Shown piece after piece: positions 12,491-24,984 of a DNA stretch of 64,000 bases. The notes under the pieces are model-generated. The model saw only the letters and a program-made list of their open reading frames with translations, was not told where the DNA came from and made no database searches. The DNA is from Panagrolaimus kolymaensis (Eukaryota; Nematoda; Chromadorea; Rhabditida; Panagrolaimidae). Numbering within the stretch: position 1 is the first letter of the stretch; each line of letters begins with the position of its first letter. The stretch lies in contig JAJQJQ010000031.1 in the NCBI GenBank assembly GCA_028622995.1, positions 1,426,001 through 1,490,000 on the forward strand, in the 5' to 3' direction. A program made the position numbers and the translations under genes.

Positions 12491-13258
12491 TCAGAAATCT
12501 TTAGCAGCTTTGTCAAAGCTTTCCTGCAAGTTTTTTGGGAGATCATAAAAAAAAGAAAAGAGATAAAACTTACAACATTAATGATTAGTTCTTTTGTTTC
12601 ACCTTCATTCAAAATTTTGTTTTGGGAAAAAAACATTCTTCCAGAATCATATGCATAATTTGCATCACCTTCATGAATTTTGAAAAATATGGGATCCGAA
12701 TAAAGAAGCTTAAAAAACACTGAGCGAAGTGCTATTTGCTTTCTTTGGAACTTGACACTAAAATCATTTTCTCTTTTTCATAAATTATTAAAAACAAATT
12801 TTCAAAACTTACTCATTTTTTGTTTGCTTATTTAAATCCACATATGTTCCATTCTTGGTCCAGCCTTTCCATTCAATATCATATTGAAAGGCTTGCTTTG
12901 CTTTGGAAATATCAATTTCATATCCATTTGTTATGATCTGCAAATCTTTTTTTGAGCACGAAACATTGGAATTAGATAATTCATTAATGGCAAATAATTT
13001 TGGTTCATGTGTAGGGAGTTTGGATGTTGATGAATCATCGCCAGGCGCTTTCCTGCTACCCTAAAAATTTTGTATTATGATTTATCGATTTATTTTATAT
13101 ATGTAAATATGAAGCTAACTTACTGGACCAGCGCCTCTTCCACTACTATCACTTGGTCCTCGACGATAATCTCCACCACCACGATTGCCACTGCCGCCAC
13201 CCCTGCTTCGATAATTTTCATTTAATGGATAATCACGATTATGAAATCGATCAGACAT
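12491..13258 (-). CDS. Short Argonaute-like protein holding only an RG-rich tail and the N-domain
   Basis: Four exons (13258-13124, 13060-12813, 12757-12574, 12523-12491) keep one frame and encode 199 aa. Residues 1-60 are Arg/Gly/Ser-rich (GGGSGNRGGGDYRRG), like the methylated tails of many Argonautes. Then come ITNGYEIDISKAKQAFQYDI and NYAYDSGRMFFSQNKIL, which match the Argonaute N-domain pattern (TN-hydrophobic start, then an A-Y/F-DG-r...yS motif). The frame ends ten residues later, before any linker, PAZ, MID or PIWI domain, and an AATAAA follows. It is either a truncated relic or a small stand-alone N-domain protein; it cannot slice RNA. No PAZ or PIWI coding is seen nearby on this strand. 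Confidence 0.6.
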
Positions 13259-14809
13259 TTTAAAGAATAAATTCTAAAAATTTATAAAACTTTATTTGAT
13301 TTATGAAATAATAGAACTAAATATCAGCAAAATGAGCACGAAGCATGAAAAATAAATTTATTTTTACAATATCAAACATGGAAACATAAAAGGAAATAAA
13401 TAAATATTTATAAACGTGTCTGAAATACTTTAGGAAATTGCGAAAGTGAAAGAAAAATATTTAGTGAAACTATAAAAAAAGCTTTTTAAAAGTACAAAAA
13501 ACAATTTAACAGCCAAAAAAGTTATCAAATTTACTTTAAAGAACTTATAAAATTTTAGAAAGGTTTTTGTAAAAGTGAAATAAGGGATTAACTTTGGTTT
13601 TAAAGTAAACAAAAAATGCAAATATTCCTTAACGTTCAGTCATTTAAAAAGTTGAATCATAAAGCTTAAATTACGAAATAGAAATTAGTATAATTTTTTT
13701 TGGATTTTGTGAATCATTCTTTTTTTACACCATCACGAATGCTTTCTTAAATACATTTTCGCGAAAACCATCTTTTTTTTCTTTTTTGTTTTGTTTTGCA
13801 TACTCTTTTTTATGGCAGTCATCGATTGATTTAAAATGAATGAAAAAAGGATATTACTTTATCGGACGATGATTCACAATAGTAATTTTTTTGTGCTTTT
13901 CTTCGATTTTGTTTACAACCTAACTTTTGATTTATAAATTTTCTTTTAAAGGTGACTTAAATTTGTAAAAATGGTATAAATATGCATTTTTAAGTGCAAA
14001 AACTGTCAGTGAAGATTTTGCACTCTTCCTCAAATGAAAAGAAAACATTTCAGGATGATATTGGCATCGCTGTACCTTGCAGCATCCACCATGGTGTCTA
14101 TCAAATTGGTTTCGGTCAACAACATCTTTCATTTTTATCAAAATTTAAAGCTCTTGAAAATAATATCAGTGAATCAGAATAATATCTTTAAACCTTTGTC
14201 CCAGTCGTCAAATTAAAGTCATATCCGCTTTGGACAAATATATTTTTTTGTTTTGTTTTTGGAGTTTGTCTTTGATTATGCACAAGAAAAGTATCAAAAA
14301 TTTGAGTAAAAAATATTAATTTTTGACAAAAACTTGCTCTTTAACATCTTCATTTTTTTTTTTTAATAATCTTTATAGAACATGAAAAATTGTTTATTTA
14401 CAAAGACTTACAAAAAGCAACAATAAATATGTTCATTTTTTTAGTTTTATTACTTCGAAAAAAAATTTGAGCATGCGTGCTGGCAAAATGTCAAAAAGCG
14501 CATTCTTTACAATCAATAGAGCATGGAAAAGAAGAAAGAAAGATCATGGTTGGTCACACTGGCACGTATTTTCTCTTTTGCTTGCATTTTTCTTTTATTT
14601 ATTGTTTTAAAAAGATAATTAAATAATAAAGTGTAAAATTAAAAAAACACACAATAAAATCTTCTTTTTTTAAATAAAAGAAGTTTGTATTTTATTCTGA
14701 AAAAAAATTATTTGTGAATTATTGATTGATCGAATATAATAATTTTTTTTTTGTGGTGAAAATATTATTCATGCTTTTTCTAGCAACAATTGCAACAAAA
14801 TTATTATAA
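13259..14809. other. Intergenic between divergent genes
   Basis: This region carries the 5' flanks of the Argonaute-like gene (-) and TAF4 (+). Short overlapping frames on both strands at 13930-14216 have no domain signal. AT-rich; no clear repeat. Confidence 0.4.
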
Positions 14810-17333
14810 ATGGGTGATTCTCGTCCAATGTCTTCGGGGCAACCAATACCGACACCAAGATTTCGAGTGGTTTCATCGGGTGATGATCGAATTCCATCAC
14901 CATATAATAATAATCAACGTCCACCACCACCACCAAGACAACCTCTGAATAACCATATTAGACCGCCAAATGATGGAGGAGGATATTTATATCAACAACA
15001 TCAACAGCATGATAATTTTCATCAAAGACCACCTCATCCACCACCTCGAATGCAATATCAACAACAAAGTTCGTTGAATGTTTTTTTAACACTAATTTTT
15101 TTTTATACAAATTCTTACTTTACAAAAATTTATGGAATTTTTAGTTCGCCAAGGTTTTCCATCCATGCAAAGAATGCAACAACAATACCCACAGCAAATG
15201 AATATAAATCATCAAAGGATGTCGTCAACAGCGTCGCCATCGATGATGATGATGCCACCTCCTCAACATCCCCAACAACCCATGCAGCAGCAGCAACAGC
15301 CTCAAGCTCAGCAACAAATTCCACAACATCAACAACCAAAAATGCCTGATCAAGAGCAAACTGAAAATGCAAACAAAGATAAACTTATAAAAGTTTTAAA
15401 AGGATTTATTGCATTTTGTAAAAAGAAAAATGGTATAAATACTCCAACTTTATTGAACCTTATTGAAGTTAGTTTTTTTCTTCTTCAGCCTTTCCATTTT
15501 TTCTTTAACAAATTATTATTTTCTAGAAATATATTCGAAATGAAATAAATGTAATGGATTTTCTTCAAAAATATGCTCAAATTGTTGGAGCAAATCCTCA
15601 AAATAATTTACAACCTTTTCTTGAAAGCAATATTGGTTTACTTCGAGCGGATATAGAATCAGGAAAAATTACTTTTGATGGTTTATTTCGTCCACCAAGA
15701 TTATCTACAGCTGATTCAGTTTCTTCGCCACAAAGTATGCATGGTGGAACTTCAACTTCATCACCTCAATCCCAATCACATCCTGGACCTTCGCCAGGGC
15801 CCCGTCCAACTTCATCTGGGCCATCACCCATGATGCAAAGAATATTAAATGAACAACCTGGAAGTGATCCACATCCAAGAATGTCGTCATTGAATTATTC
15901 ACCTTTAAATAATCCTCCCGCAAGTGCACCTTCAGCTTTTGAAGCAAGTGTAAGTCGAATTTTGGGGAAAAAATAAATAAATTAAAGAAAATATATAAAA
16001 AAATTAATTTTAGCATAAAAATAGTATTTCTGATTCCACTGGAAGTTCTTCGCCGTATATGTTTAATCAACCTTCATCAGCATCAGCTACAGCGACTATG
16101 TCATTTCAGCCACTGCCATCCACGAGTAATTATCAACAACAACAACAAAGTGGCGGATATGGGACAACTCCAGATCCAGCAAAGACAGCAAAAATAATAA
16201 AAACTGAATTAATGGATACTTCAGAATCCACGCCACCTGAAACAAAATTTGATATTAAATCAATGCCAATGGAAGTGGATCAAAAGCCTACTCCTCCACC
16301 TATTGCAACAGCAACAACCTCCGCTCCAACTGTGCAACCAGATGTAGCATTTAAAGAAATTTCAAGTGAACAAGGCGACGTGGAAATAAGTATATTTGAT
16401 CGAAAAGCATTTGCAGCAAGAATACAACAAAAAATGCCTGAATGTTCTGCATTTGAGGAGGAAGTGCTCACAATGTTATCGAGCCATATTGAAATGAAAA
16501 TTCGAAGCGTTCTCCAACAAACCGCCGAAGCTGCCGAGCATCGACTTGAGCAACTTCGTGTAAATCCAGCCTTTTCACTTAAAGATGACCCAAAAGCTCA
16601 ATTGCGAATATTAGAAAGGCAAGAAAAATTTCATCAACAAAGGCGCGCGGAAGCTGAAAAGGAAACTTTACTAAAAATGTCTAAAACTAAAACCAGTAAA
16701 GATGCAGATATGATGGAAAAAGCTAAAAAAGTAAATATATATAATTTTTTTTGGATGATATTACAAAAAAAATGGTTTTTAGATTAAAAAAGCTGATGAA
16801 GATGCAGTACTTAATCGAGAAGCAAATGAAGCGGCAATCGCTGCATTAGGAACAAAGAAAAGAAAATGGCAAGCCGCGCGAGATGGAAATAATCCTTCGT
16901 CATCACAAGCAAGTGTAAGGCTCTTTCTTTTAAAAAGTTCATAATAAGGAAATCAAAAAACTAAATTTTTTTTGAGGATTTATTAAAATGAAAACGTTTA
17001 ATTAATTTTTATTAATAATATTTTATCGTCTGCTTTTAAAACAGATTACTTAATTTGGTTTTTCAATCTATTTTTAAGCTTGGTTTAAAAATCCAAAAAA
17101 ACTATGCAAATTTTCATAAATTAATTGATCCCATTTTTTAGAACTCTCGCCCTCGAGCAAAACAAATAACTATGCGAGATTTAATGTTTGTATTTGAACG
17201 AGAACCATTTGCTCAAAATTCTTTAATATATCGTAAAATGTTATATGGTCTCATTCCAAATGGAAATGAAAATAATAATGCTACTAAGAAGCAAACTAAT
17301 CAACAAGATGACCAGACTGATACAAATCCATAA
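14810..17333 (+). CDS. taf-4: TAF4, TFIID subunit
   Basis: Six exons (14810-15068, 15145-15467, 15527-15949, 16014-16730, 16783-16914, 17142-17333) join to 681 aa. The N-terminal 185 residues are Pro/Gln-rich low complexity. A TAFH/NHR1 domain follows, from DKLIKVLKGFIAFCKKKNG to QPFLESNIGLLRADI (about residues 180-260). After a Ser/Pro linker the C-terminal TAF4 domain begins with SIFDRKAFAARIQQKMP and a histone-fold-like helix pair, then a long basic coiled region, and ends with the conserved QITMRDLMFVFEREP. TAF4 pairs with TAF12 in TFIID in the nucleus and supports RNA polymerase II initiation. Length is close to the C. elegans type. The start ATG follows an AT-rich leader; no alternative upstream start is visible. 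Confidence 0.9.
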
Positions 17334-18078
17334 AAAAATGGTAAATTTTCTAATCATTAAATCTAATCAACAAATTTATAAATATTATTGTTTTTTTTCT
17401 TCATTGCTTCTTTCACTTTTTATCATTTTTATATGTACCTTCAAAAAATTATTTTTATGATTACAAAATTATTGTCGTCGTCGTTATTATTATTTATCAA
17501 TCTATTATCATTCGTCCAACAACAAAAAAATAGTACAAATTTGTTTGTTTTCAAAACAAAAACAAAATTAAAATATATTTAATTAGCTAGCACCCGTCGT
17601 CCGGTTTATTTAATAAATCATATTATGTTAATTGTTGTTGTCCTCTTAAAATAATTATTTCTTCCTTGATTAACTAATAAATTTCTTTGTTAAAAAATTG
17701 TGATAATTAATAAATTAATCTAATCCCATTAATTGTGTTTTTAAAGGTGCAAAATAAATATGCTTAAAACCAATTTTTAAAAGAAATCAAACAAGCTTCT
17801 TTTTTGCTCGTCCTCCAATCTTTTGCAATCTTTTTTAAAAACTAAATTTTGTTTAAATTCGACAAATATAAAAGTAAAGTAAACAAAAAGCCAATAGAGA
17901 ATAACTTGTCTGCCATTTTAATGCTTTCAAGGGAATTGTTAAAGAAAAGAAAGAAAACAAAACAAAAATAAAGTTTTGACAATGGAAGAAAAACGAGTCA
18001 AATGAATGCCAAAAGCATCTTCCTGGCATTTTCTCACTCCATATATTCTTATTTGTTTTTATTATTTTTCACTCTATA
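17334..18078. other. Intergenic
   Basis: 3' flank of TAF4, T-rich, with several AATAAA-like hexamers near 17650-17760, then the 5' flank of the first F-box-like gene. Short frames here are low complexity. Confidence 0.4.
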
Positions 18079-20293
18079 ATGGAATCAATAATAATAAAAT
18101 ATACTAAAAATAATATTAAAAAACAGAATTTTGCTATTTCTAAATCAATTATAAAATATATTTTTGAAAATGCTAATGCTCTCATTGCTCAAAAACTTTA
18201 CAGAACTTGTAAATATTTTTTCAATAAAAATCAATATTTTATTGTTGATTCAATTAACTTTAATGCGGATTCACAAAGATTTGAACTCGAATATTATGAT
18301 GATTGTCTTGATATTTGGGAAATAAAAAATTGGGAAGAAGAAATAAAAAATATTTGGGTTTCGCATGAAATTAAAACCAGTTGCCCAAGAACCTACATTC
18401 GTGATTTGTTTGTGAAAATCTGCCGATTCGATGGTTTTGAACTTTCGCTTAAATACATTACTTTATTGTTTAAAGAATTTAAAATTTTAATGAAAGCTTC
18501 CAAAAATTTAAAAAGCATAATTTTGTATGATGTGTATGTTTACGTTTATGGAAACGAGAATGGTGGCATTCCAGACTTTTCTTATTCCAATAATCATTCT
18601 AAAAAAAATTGGAAAAAAACTGAAGGGTAAGTTAAAAGAATATGACTCGGTAAAGATGATCAAAATCGTGGTTCTGTTGAACCAAACGTTTTTGTTGATA
18701 ACTTTGAAACTAAAATTAATCATTGGAAAGCTTTTTGCTTTAAGAAATTATGTTTAATTTTTGTTTGTTACAGCGCTAGAGCTCCACTTGAAGACATTTT
18801 TGCCCTTGTGCCCAATGTTGAAAGTATTAGGTAATAATTAAGGCTTTATGGCTCTGGTTTAAAAATATAGATTGTTTTTGCAGTATCCATAAAGGTTATG
18901 TAACAAAACTAACAATGAAAAAGCTACTTTCAATTCCATGGAAACAAAAACTTAAAAAACTTGTGCTTGAACATTTGAAAGGTCCCATTGATGTTTATTT
19001 GTATTTCAAATTCCTTCAGGTGAGTAACAATTTTTCTCAATTAATAAATAGCAAATAACTTTTTTTAAGAAAAACGTTATTTCTCGCGCTGAAACAAATA
19101 TTTCATTTCGATATAAAAATATGAATAAGTATATAAAATATTTCAAAGAAATTTACATTTCTAAATTTCAACCATTTTCTAAACCTTGTTCAAATTTTGT
19201 ATGTTGTTTAGCAGAAAATTGGTGTATGTCATTTTTATAATAAAAAAATGGAGTTTTCTTAAATAATTTTAGGGAAAGATCCATCAAAAACTTTACTTGA
19301 AAAAGAGTTTGATTTTGATTTGGGAAAATCATTTAAAGCAAAACCATTAATTTGGCAAGAACAAACTTTTCCATTTCATTTTTCTTTAATTAATTATATT
19401 ATTAAAACAGCCAAAGGAAAAGAAATGAGAAAACTTCAAAAAAGTTGCAAATATTTTTTAACAAAACTTCCTTTTCTTATTATTGATGATATTGAAGATA
19501 TCCCGGAAAAAAGAAAAATGTTTCAAATTAATTCATATATTTTTGCTGTAAACGAAAAAATTTGGGAATCAAAATACTTCAAAAATAAAATTTGGATTTG
19601 CAATAAATTTGAATGTTATCAAAATTTAAAAACAATCATTCCTAAAATCGCTCGATTTGATGCAATTGAAATTAATTTAAGCACTTCATTTACCTTGAAA
19701 GATATGGAATTTTTAACTCAAACAAAAAAGATTAAAAAATGGCACTCTGCTAACAAAAATGAGGAGCAAGAAGGGATTGAAAATTATTTGTGTTATTTAG
19801 TTGGTGCTGAAGATATACGGTACGTTCGTTTTTTTTATCAATCACAACACCATAACAATTTTTAAACTCCATTTTATCATTTGCAAAGTTTCTTTCCGGA
19901 TTATTTGTTTTTTAGTTTAAGTCCTTGTGTTATAAAGCCTTATACCTTGAATCATTTACATTCAATGCCATTGAATAAAAAACTTAAAAGATTTTGCCTT
20001 GAATATATAGATAGTCCTATTAACATTGAATTGTTTCACACTTTATTACAAGTTAGTTAAATTATTTTTTTCTTTCATTTATAATTATTTGCGAAAGACT
20101 TTTATTTTAGAAATCGTTGGCACCAAAAGCGTATGTTAAAATGCTTTTTAGTGGATTCAAAGGTATTGTGGAATATGATACATTATTTTATAATTCATTA
20201 AAATTTCTACTTCAAACATGGAAGCCAAGAAAAGAAAAACCAAGCGTTGCCAAATTTACAATAACTACTTATATAGAAGCTTTGCCAGAATAA
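18079..20293 (+). CDS. F-box-like 'CKYF' family protein, two fused tandem units
   Basis: Seven exons (18079-18626, 18774-18830, 18884-19019, 19070-19223, 19273-19819, 19916-20051, 20111-20293) join to 586 aa in one frame. The protein is two related units of about 300 and 285 aa. Each begins with a short helix and the motif LYRTCKYFFNK or LQKSCKYFLTK, then an acidic stretch and leucine-rich strands (LEDIFALVPNVESI; KKLKRFCLEYI). The N-terminal pattern resembles a degenerate nematode F-box (adaptor for SCF ubiquitin ligase), but no diagnostic LPxE start is seen. The join between units uses a GTATGT donor at 19224 that overlaps an alternative in-frame stop at 19237-19239, so a one-unit isoform or two separate genes are possible. 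Related genes lie at 32.6 and 38.4 kb. Confidence 0.6.
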
Positions 20294-20845
20294 CCATTGT
20301 GAATCTAAAAAACTTGCTAATTTTATTTGATATTTCAACTTTTTTTTGTTGAATTTAGCCTTGTTTGTAATTTTTATTATCATTTTTACATTTTTCATTT
20401 TTTTTAAAATTATTATTGCTATGATAAACCTTTACAACCTACAAATTTACTTTGAAATTGAACTTTTGATCTTTGCAAAAATAAAAAATTTCCTTCCTTT
20501 TTTGCTTTTTTTTCTCTCCAAATATGACCTGGAAGTAAAAAGAAAGAAAGACAAAATGGCAAGAGCAAATAACAAATAAATAAATTGATCGCAAGAAAAA
20601 GGACGAAACAACGCGCTGCGTCATCTGATAGAACTCACATGTTTGTTCGTTCTTTTGCAATGCAAAAAAAAAAAAGGAAGTCTTTTTTGACGAAACGCCT
20701 CTGAACGAAAGACAGCTTCCTTAAAAAAATATAAATAAAGAGTAGCGCAGTCTATTTTTATATTTTCTCGATATCATTCATTTTTATATTTTGATTGGAA
20801 TTATTTTATTTCCGGCTCCTTCTTTTTAAAAAATTAAAAATAAGA
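20294..20845. other. Intergenic with probable phospholipase promoter
   Basis: AT-rich; the right part contains a TATAAATAAAG box-like sequence near 20730, about 115 bp before the phospholipase ATG, and a CTGATAG GATA-type site near 20627. Gut regulation through GATA factors would be an inference only. Confidence 0.35.
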
Positions 20846-21658
20846 ATGAAATATTTGGTTGTATTTATTTCCTTAATAATTTTATATTCTTCCTTTACTT
20901 TTTCTTTCGCTGCTGTGGCTGAAAGAAAAAATATTGCTAGAAATCCTTTGCGTGAAAAAGGTTTAAAAGCATTATGGAATTTGGAAGAAATGGCTGAATG
21001 CCATTTGGGTTACACCGCTTTGGATTATAATAATTATGGTTGTTGGTGTGGCGTCGGAGGATCAGGAAAACCCGTGGATGACATTGATGAGTAAGCTTAT
21101 AATTATTTTTTGTGGCTCTTTGAAATTTTTTTGAAAAGTATATATGCAAATTTTTTTAGATGTTGCATGCGCCATGATCAATGTTATGATGATGCCATAA
21201 ATCGAGGAGCATGTTATGATGTTCCATTTGAATATGTTGAAGATTATAGTTGGAGTTGCCAAAAGAATCCAAATATTAATGATACCATTCATGCAAAAGT
21301 TTGTAGTTGTTATGGTAAGTTTTTTTATCCAAAAAAATTTTTGATCGAAAAAACTTTCTGAATTTATTTTGGCAAATTTATTACATTTCGCCAAAAAAGA
21401 TATAAATCAAATTTTTAATTTTATTTTGCTTTTTTAGAACCTCAAAATGCATGCAAAACTGAACTATGTTGGTGTGATAGTATGGTAGTGGAATGTTGGG
21501 GCGAATATCATCCACCTTTGACTAAACCAAAATGCATGCATCCCCGACTTAATGTTCCTAATAATATTCCATATTCAACTCATCCCCTTCGTGGCATAAT
21601 CAATATTTGGACTTCTTCGCTTGAATCGCTTCGAAAAATTATTAGTTTCATTTGGTGA
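20846..21658 (+). CDS. Secreted phospholipase A2
   Basis: Three exons (20846-21090, 21160-21314, 21438-21658) encode 206 aa. The start was set at the ATG opening a clear signal peptide (MKYLVVFISLIILYSSF), downstream of a longer open frame. The calcium loop YGCWCGVGGSG and the active-site helix CCMRHDQCYDDA carry the catalytic His and its neighbouring Asp; the intron falls between them. Further Cys pairs (CSCY, CKTELCWCD) fit the disulfide-rich secreted PLA2 fold, which cleaves the sn-2 ester of phospholipids in a Ca2+-dependent way. A C-terminal extension of about 60 residues after the core is not recognised. All key residues are present, so the enzyme should be active. Confidence 0.9.
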
Positions 21659-21956
21659 AGAATCCATGCATTTGAATGATGGAGGAGAATATGAATCATA
21701 TACGGGGAAACAATACCTTAAAAAACTAACTAAAATTGCATCTACTTATTTTTTAAATTAAAATTATTATTTTCTTCTTTTTTGAATGCTTGATTTAATA
21801 AATATCATAATGAAAGTCGTGAATAAATTTAATAGGAAAAATTATAAACAAAAATTTCTCAGGTTTCAACCAAACAGTTTTATTTTTTTCAAATTAATTG
21901 TCTAATGTATTATTTTTGGTAGTCAAGTTTGATTTTTCAGTATAGAATATTTAAAA

Positions 21957-23129
21957 ATGTATGATAGCATAGAACAAATAGGAACTTCAACACCTTTTCA
22001 ATTTCAAGTTGATTATGACAGAATTTGCGTTTTAATAAATTCTAAAAAATTATGGTTGTTTCAAAAGAATTATTATAATATTAAGTACATAGGAAATTTT
22101 GATATCATCAACAAAAAATGGAATCAAATAAAAGATTTTATTATTTTTAAAGAATATGATAGCTCTGATGATGAAATAGAATGGGAAGGAAGTGAGAAAA
22201 CTAAGAAGAAAAGATTTCCAAATGGTGAATTATTTGTTTATAACAAAGAAGCAATTATTTTACTTTTTTGTTCAAGAAATAAACCATTCATCCATGGCAT
22301 CGCTGAATTCGATGAAAAAAATGAAACATTCGTAAAATGGATGCATTTTAAGGTTTGTTTTCTTTATTCTTTGTGTGTGAGAGAATTGGCTAAGAATCTA
22401 AAAATTTGTTGCATTACTTAATTAACATTTATTCAGGTATCAGAAAAAGCAAAAATTGCATTTGAAACAATTAGTTATGCGATATATACATTGGTAAATG
22501 GAGAATGGAAAAATGGTCAAAATTTTTTAATTGTTCATGATCAAGGAAAAATTCAGTGTTTTGAAATTTCAATTAATTTTGCGTTAAAAGAATGCGAAAT
22601 AAATTGGATTTGCAAGTTAGAATGCACGAAAGGTAAATTTCCCCTCAAACTTCCAATTAATGCCGCAGTTTGTGGAACTAAATTAATTCTTCAACATGGA
22701 AATGATGTTTGCGGACTTCATTGGTTTAAGGACGATCTAATTCGATTTGATTTATTTAAAAATAATGTCGAAGTTATAAAGGTATAATTTAAAAAAATTA
22801 AACATATTTAAAAAATAGTTTAATTCTAGATAAATGGAAACTTAGATCCGAGATATATTTTTTATCGCGATTTCGATATTCAGTCAAATTCGTGGCTTCA
22901 TTTAACAGGGGAAATTAATGATTATGAAGTTGTCGCTAAACCTATTTATTTCGGAAATGTATGGGTTATTGAAGATGCTTTTAGCGATATTCCAAGATGG
23001 ATTAAAACAGATATTGTAATCCCTCAAGGAAACCCATTAAAACCAATCATTGCAGTGGATATTTCTGAAAAATTTATTTATTTTATCGATAAAAATTATG
23101 CTGTATTTAAAATTTCTTTAAATTATTAA
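21957..23129 (+). CDS. Unknown 346-aa protein, copy 1 of a near-identical pair
   Basis: Three exons (21957-22352, 22437-22781, 22830-23129). The protein is soluble, acidic and made of repeating beta-type segments (RICVLIN.KKLWLFQ, GIAEFDEKNETF, FIYFIDKNYAVFKI), suggestive of a propeller-like repeat fold; no known domain is recognised. From 22044 to the stop it appears base-for-base identical, introns included, to copy 2 at 30512-31597, while the first 29 codons and the upstream DNA differ. At the position of copy 2's ATG this copy has ATA; translation here must begin at a later ATG that copy 2 lacks. The acceptor-like GATTTTTCAG just upstream is shared by both. Confidence 0.6.
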
Positions 23130-23682
23130 AATTTTAATGATGGGTGATAATAAAGTTGAGAGGAGCAAAATAACTGTTAAAAAAGGAATGAAAATAATGT
23201 GCCAAAAATTAATCTGAAAGTGTATCATGAAAAAATTAAAAATAATAAAAATATCTACCCATTTTCTTTGAATGAGTTATCATTCATGTTTACAAGTGTT
23301 TCAATGATAACTTTTTTTGACGTTTAATTTACCCATCAAAAGGTGCCCATGGTTTTAAACAAGTGCTTACAAACCAAAAAAATTAACTATTTAAAAAACT
23401 AATAATATGGTTGTTTTACATTAAAAAATGAGTGAAGATTTTTAACCATAGCTTCTTTTTTAATGTTTGAGATTTCCAACATTCATTAACTTCACAACAA
23501 ATAATAATATAAAAAAATAAAGGTTACAAAAAATGTCAATTTATTTTAATTTTTGGGTAGGTGGAAAAACGAGATAATAAAATGACAAAAAGAGCTATTT
23601 CTGTTCCTTCTATCAAATACTAATTTATCATTATTTATTTTAAAAAATGAAAATAATTTAAAGATATATACAATTAAACAAT

Positions 23683-24499
23683 TTATTCCCTTTTAAAGGT
23701 AGGTATCGGATTTTGTATTTTTCCAACAAATGGTTCACCAACCAATTCACCATTTGAGTAAAGCTTGAATCGATAATAAATATTAGAAGGTCGTTCTCTT
23801 CCTGGTTCGTATGCGTAATCCATAACATACATTATATGTGCTTTATTTTCTTCTCCTTGTTTTATGTGATCATAAACAGTAGTAATTGCTGTTTGCCAAG
23901 GGTTTATATCAGCCTGAAAAGAGGGTATTATTGTTGACTGTATGCATTACTATAAACACTTACATTTGGACTGAGAGGAAAGGCATTAATCCCACAATCA
24001 ATCCCTCCTAATTTTTTATCAATGTATTGATGCGTAACATCATAGGTCATAGCAAAATATTTGGCACCAGCCATGCTTTCCTCAGTCAGTTGTGCACCTG
24101 AAATCAAAAGTTCTTTTATAAAGTTACATTGCTTGTTGTTTGGTACATACCTTTATCTAAGCTTTGATATCTTATTTCAGCCTTCATATAAATCATAATA
24201 CCATTTTCATCATAACCAACCCAATGATTGTAAAGAGAGGAAGATTTATATTCAGTGAATTCTGCGCAACAATATTTTTGCACTCCACACATGAGCGCGG
24301 CTATCGACGAAGTTTGATTGGCGATGTATTCAAAGCTTTTTGTTCTTCCGTAACCGCTAGCAACCAAATCAAGGTTTTCAAAATTCCAGGAAATTTCATC
24401 GATTACATCGTGAGATTCTTGCATCTGAAAATTTTTGTAAGCTATAAGTTTACGAAAGAAGGCTTTGCATTTTCTAAGCACTGAGCAAAGTTTTTCGCG
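23683..24499 (-). CDS. DNA/RNA non-specific endonuclease paralogue with a degenerate active site (5' end unresolved)
   Basis: Exons 24424-24151, 24097-23964 and 23913-23683 join in frame, preceded by a probable 46-bp exon at 24499-24454; the first exon with a start codon was not found. The C-terminal part aligns with the endonuclease genes at 27.9 and 41 kb: MTYDVTHQYIDKKLGGIDCG stands where they have GHIIPN.(x)GGSG, and VMDYAYEPGRERPSNIYY matches the YSDKKKNPNRPSGYFF strand. The Gly before the catalytic His is Thr and the following Asn/Gln/Asn metal-site residues are not conserved, so it may be catalytically dead. An upstream block at 24655-24830 resembles the 5' flank of the 27.9-kb gene. 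Confidence 0.5.
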
Positions 24500-24654
24500 C
24501 TGTAGGGGAAATAATGTGAAGATTAATTCAATGATAAACGTATAAGACTGCATTTAGCATTTCATGCCGTAACAAAAAAAAAAAAGCAGAAGAGTTCGTC
24601 GACTTTCGCGTAGCAATCCTGTCCAAATATATATCGATAAATGTATTATATATT

Positions 24655-24830
24655 GAAAAAAATTTTGAAAAAAAAATATATGCTTAGTGTGTGTGAGGGC
24701 AATCTGTTATGCTTTAGCAAAAACAAATAATTTTGATGGGAAAGTCTCGTTGGTTTTTTTGCGCGTCTCTGACATTTAGAAAAAAAATGTAACGAAGTCT
24801 CTTTTTTAATAAAAACGATGCACATAATGG
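24655..24830. repeat. Repeat shared with the 5' flank of the 27.9-kb nuclease gene
   Basis: About 170 bp align with 27642-27830 in the same orientation, sharing blocks such as ATATATGCTTAGTGTGTG, TGTTATGC.TTAGCAAAAA, and GCGTCTCTGACATTTAGAAA. By eye identity is roughly four fifths with small indels. It lies upstream of both nuclease paralogues but, because the genes face opposite ways, in opposite orientation relative to the coding sequences. Confidence 0.6.
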
Positions 24831-24984
24831 TGCTCTTTTTGGAAAGAAAGACAAACACCTCGCAGCTCGATTTTTGAGGGGCATAGGGAAGACTTATTTG
24901 TTTGCACTAAATTTTGCTCATTCCTAGTTTTTATCAACAAACGATAAAAACCGGAAAAATTACGAAAGTGAGTTGCAACTTTTA

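Noticed and set aside
13932..14216. Overlapping 60-70-codon frames on both strands
   Set aside because: No start context, splice sites or domain pattern; both strands are open equally, which suggests chance.
24116..24553. ATG at 24553 as the true start of the minus-strand nuclease
   Set aside because: The frame reads through a likely intron (GTAAAC..TTTTCAG) and opens without a signal peptide; the real first exon remains unknown.
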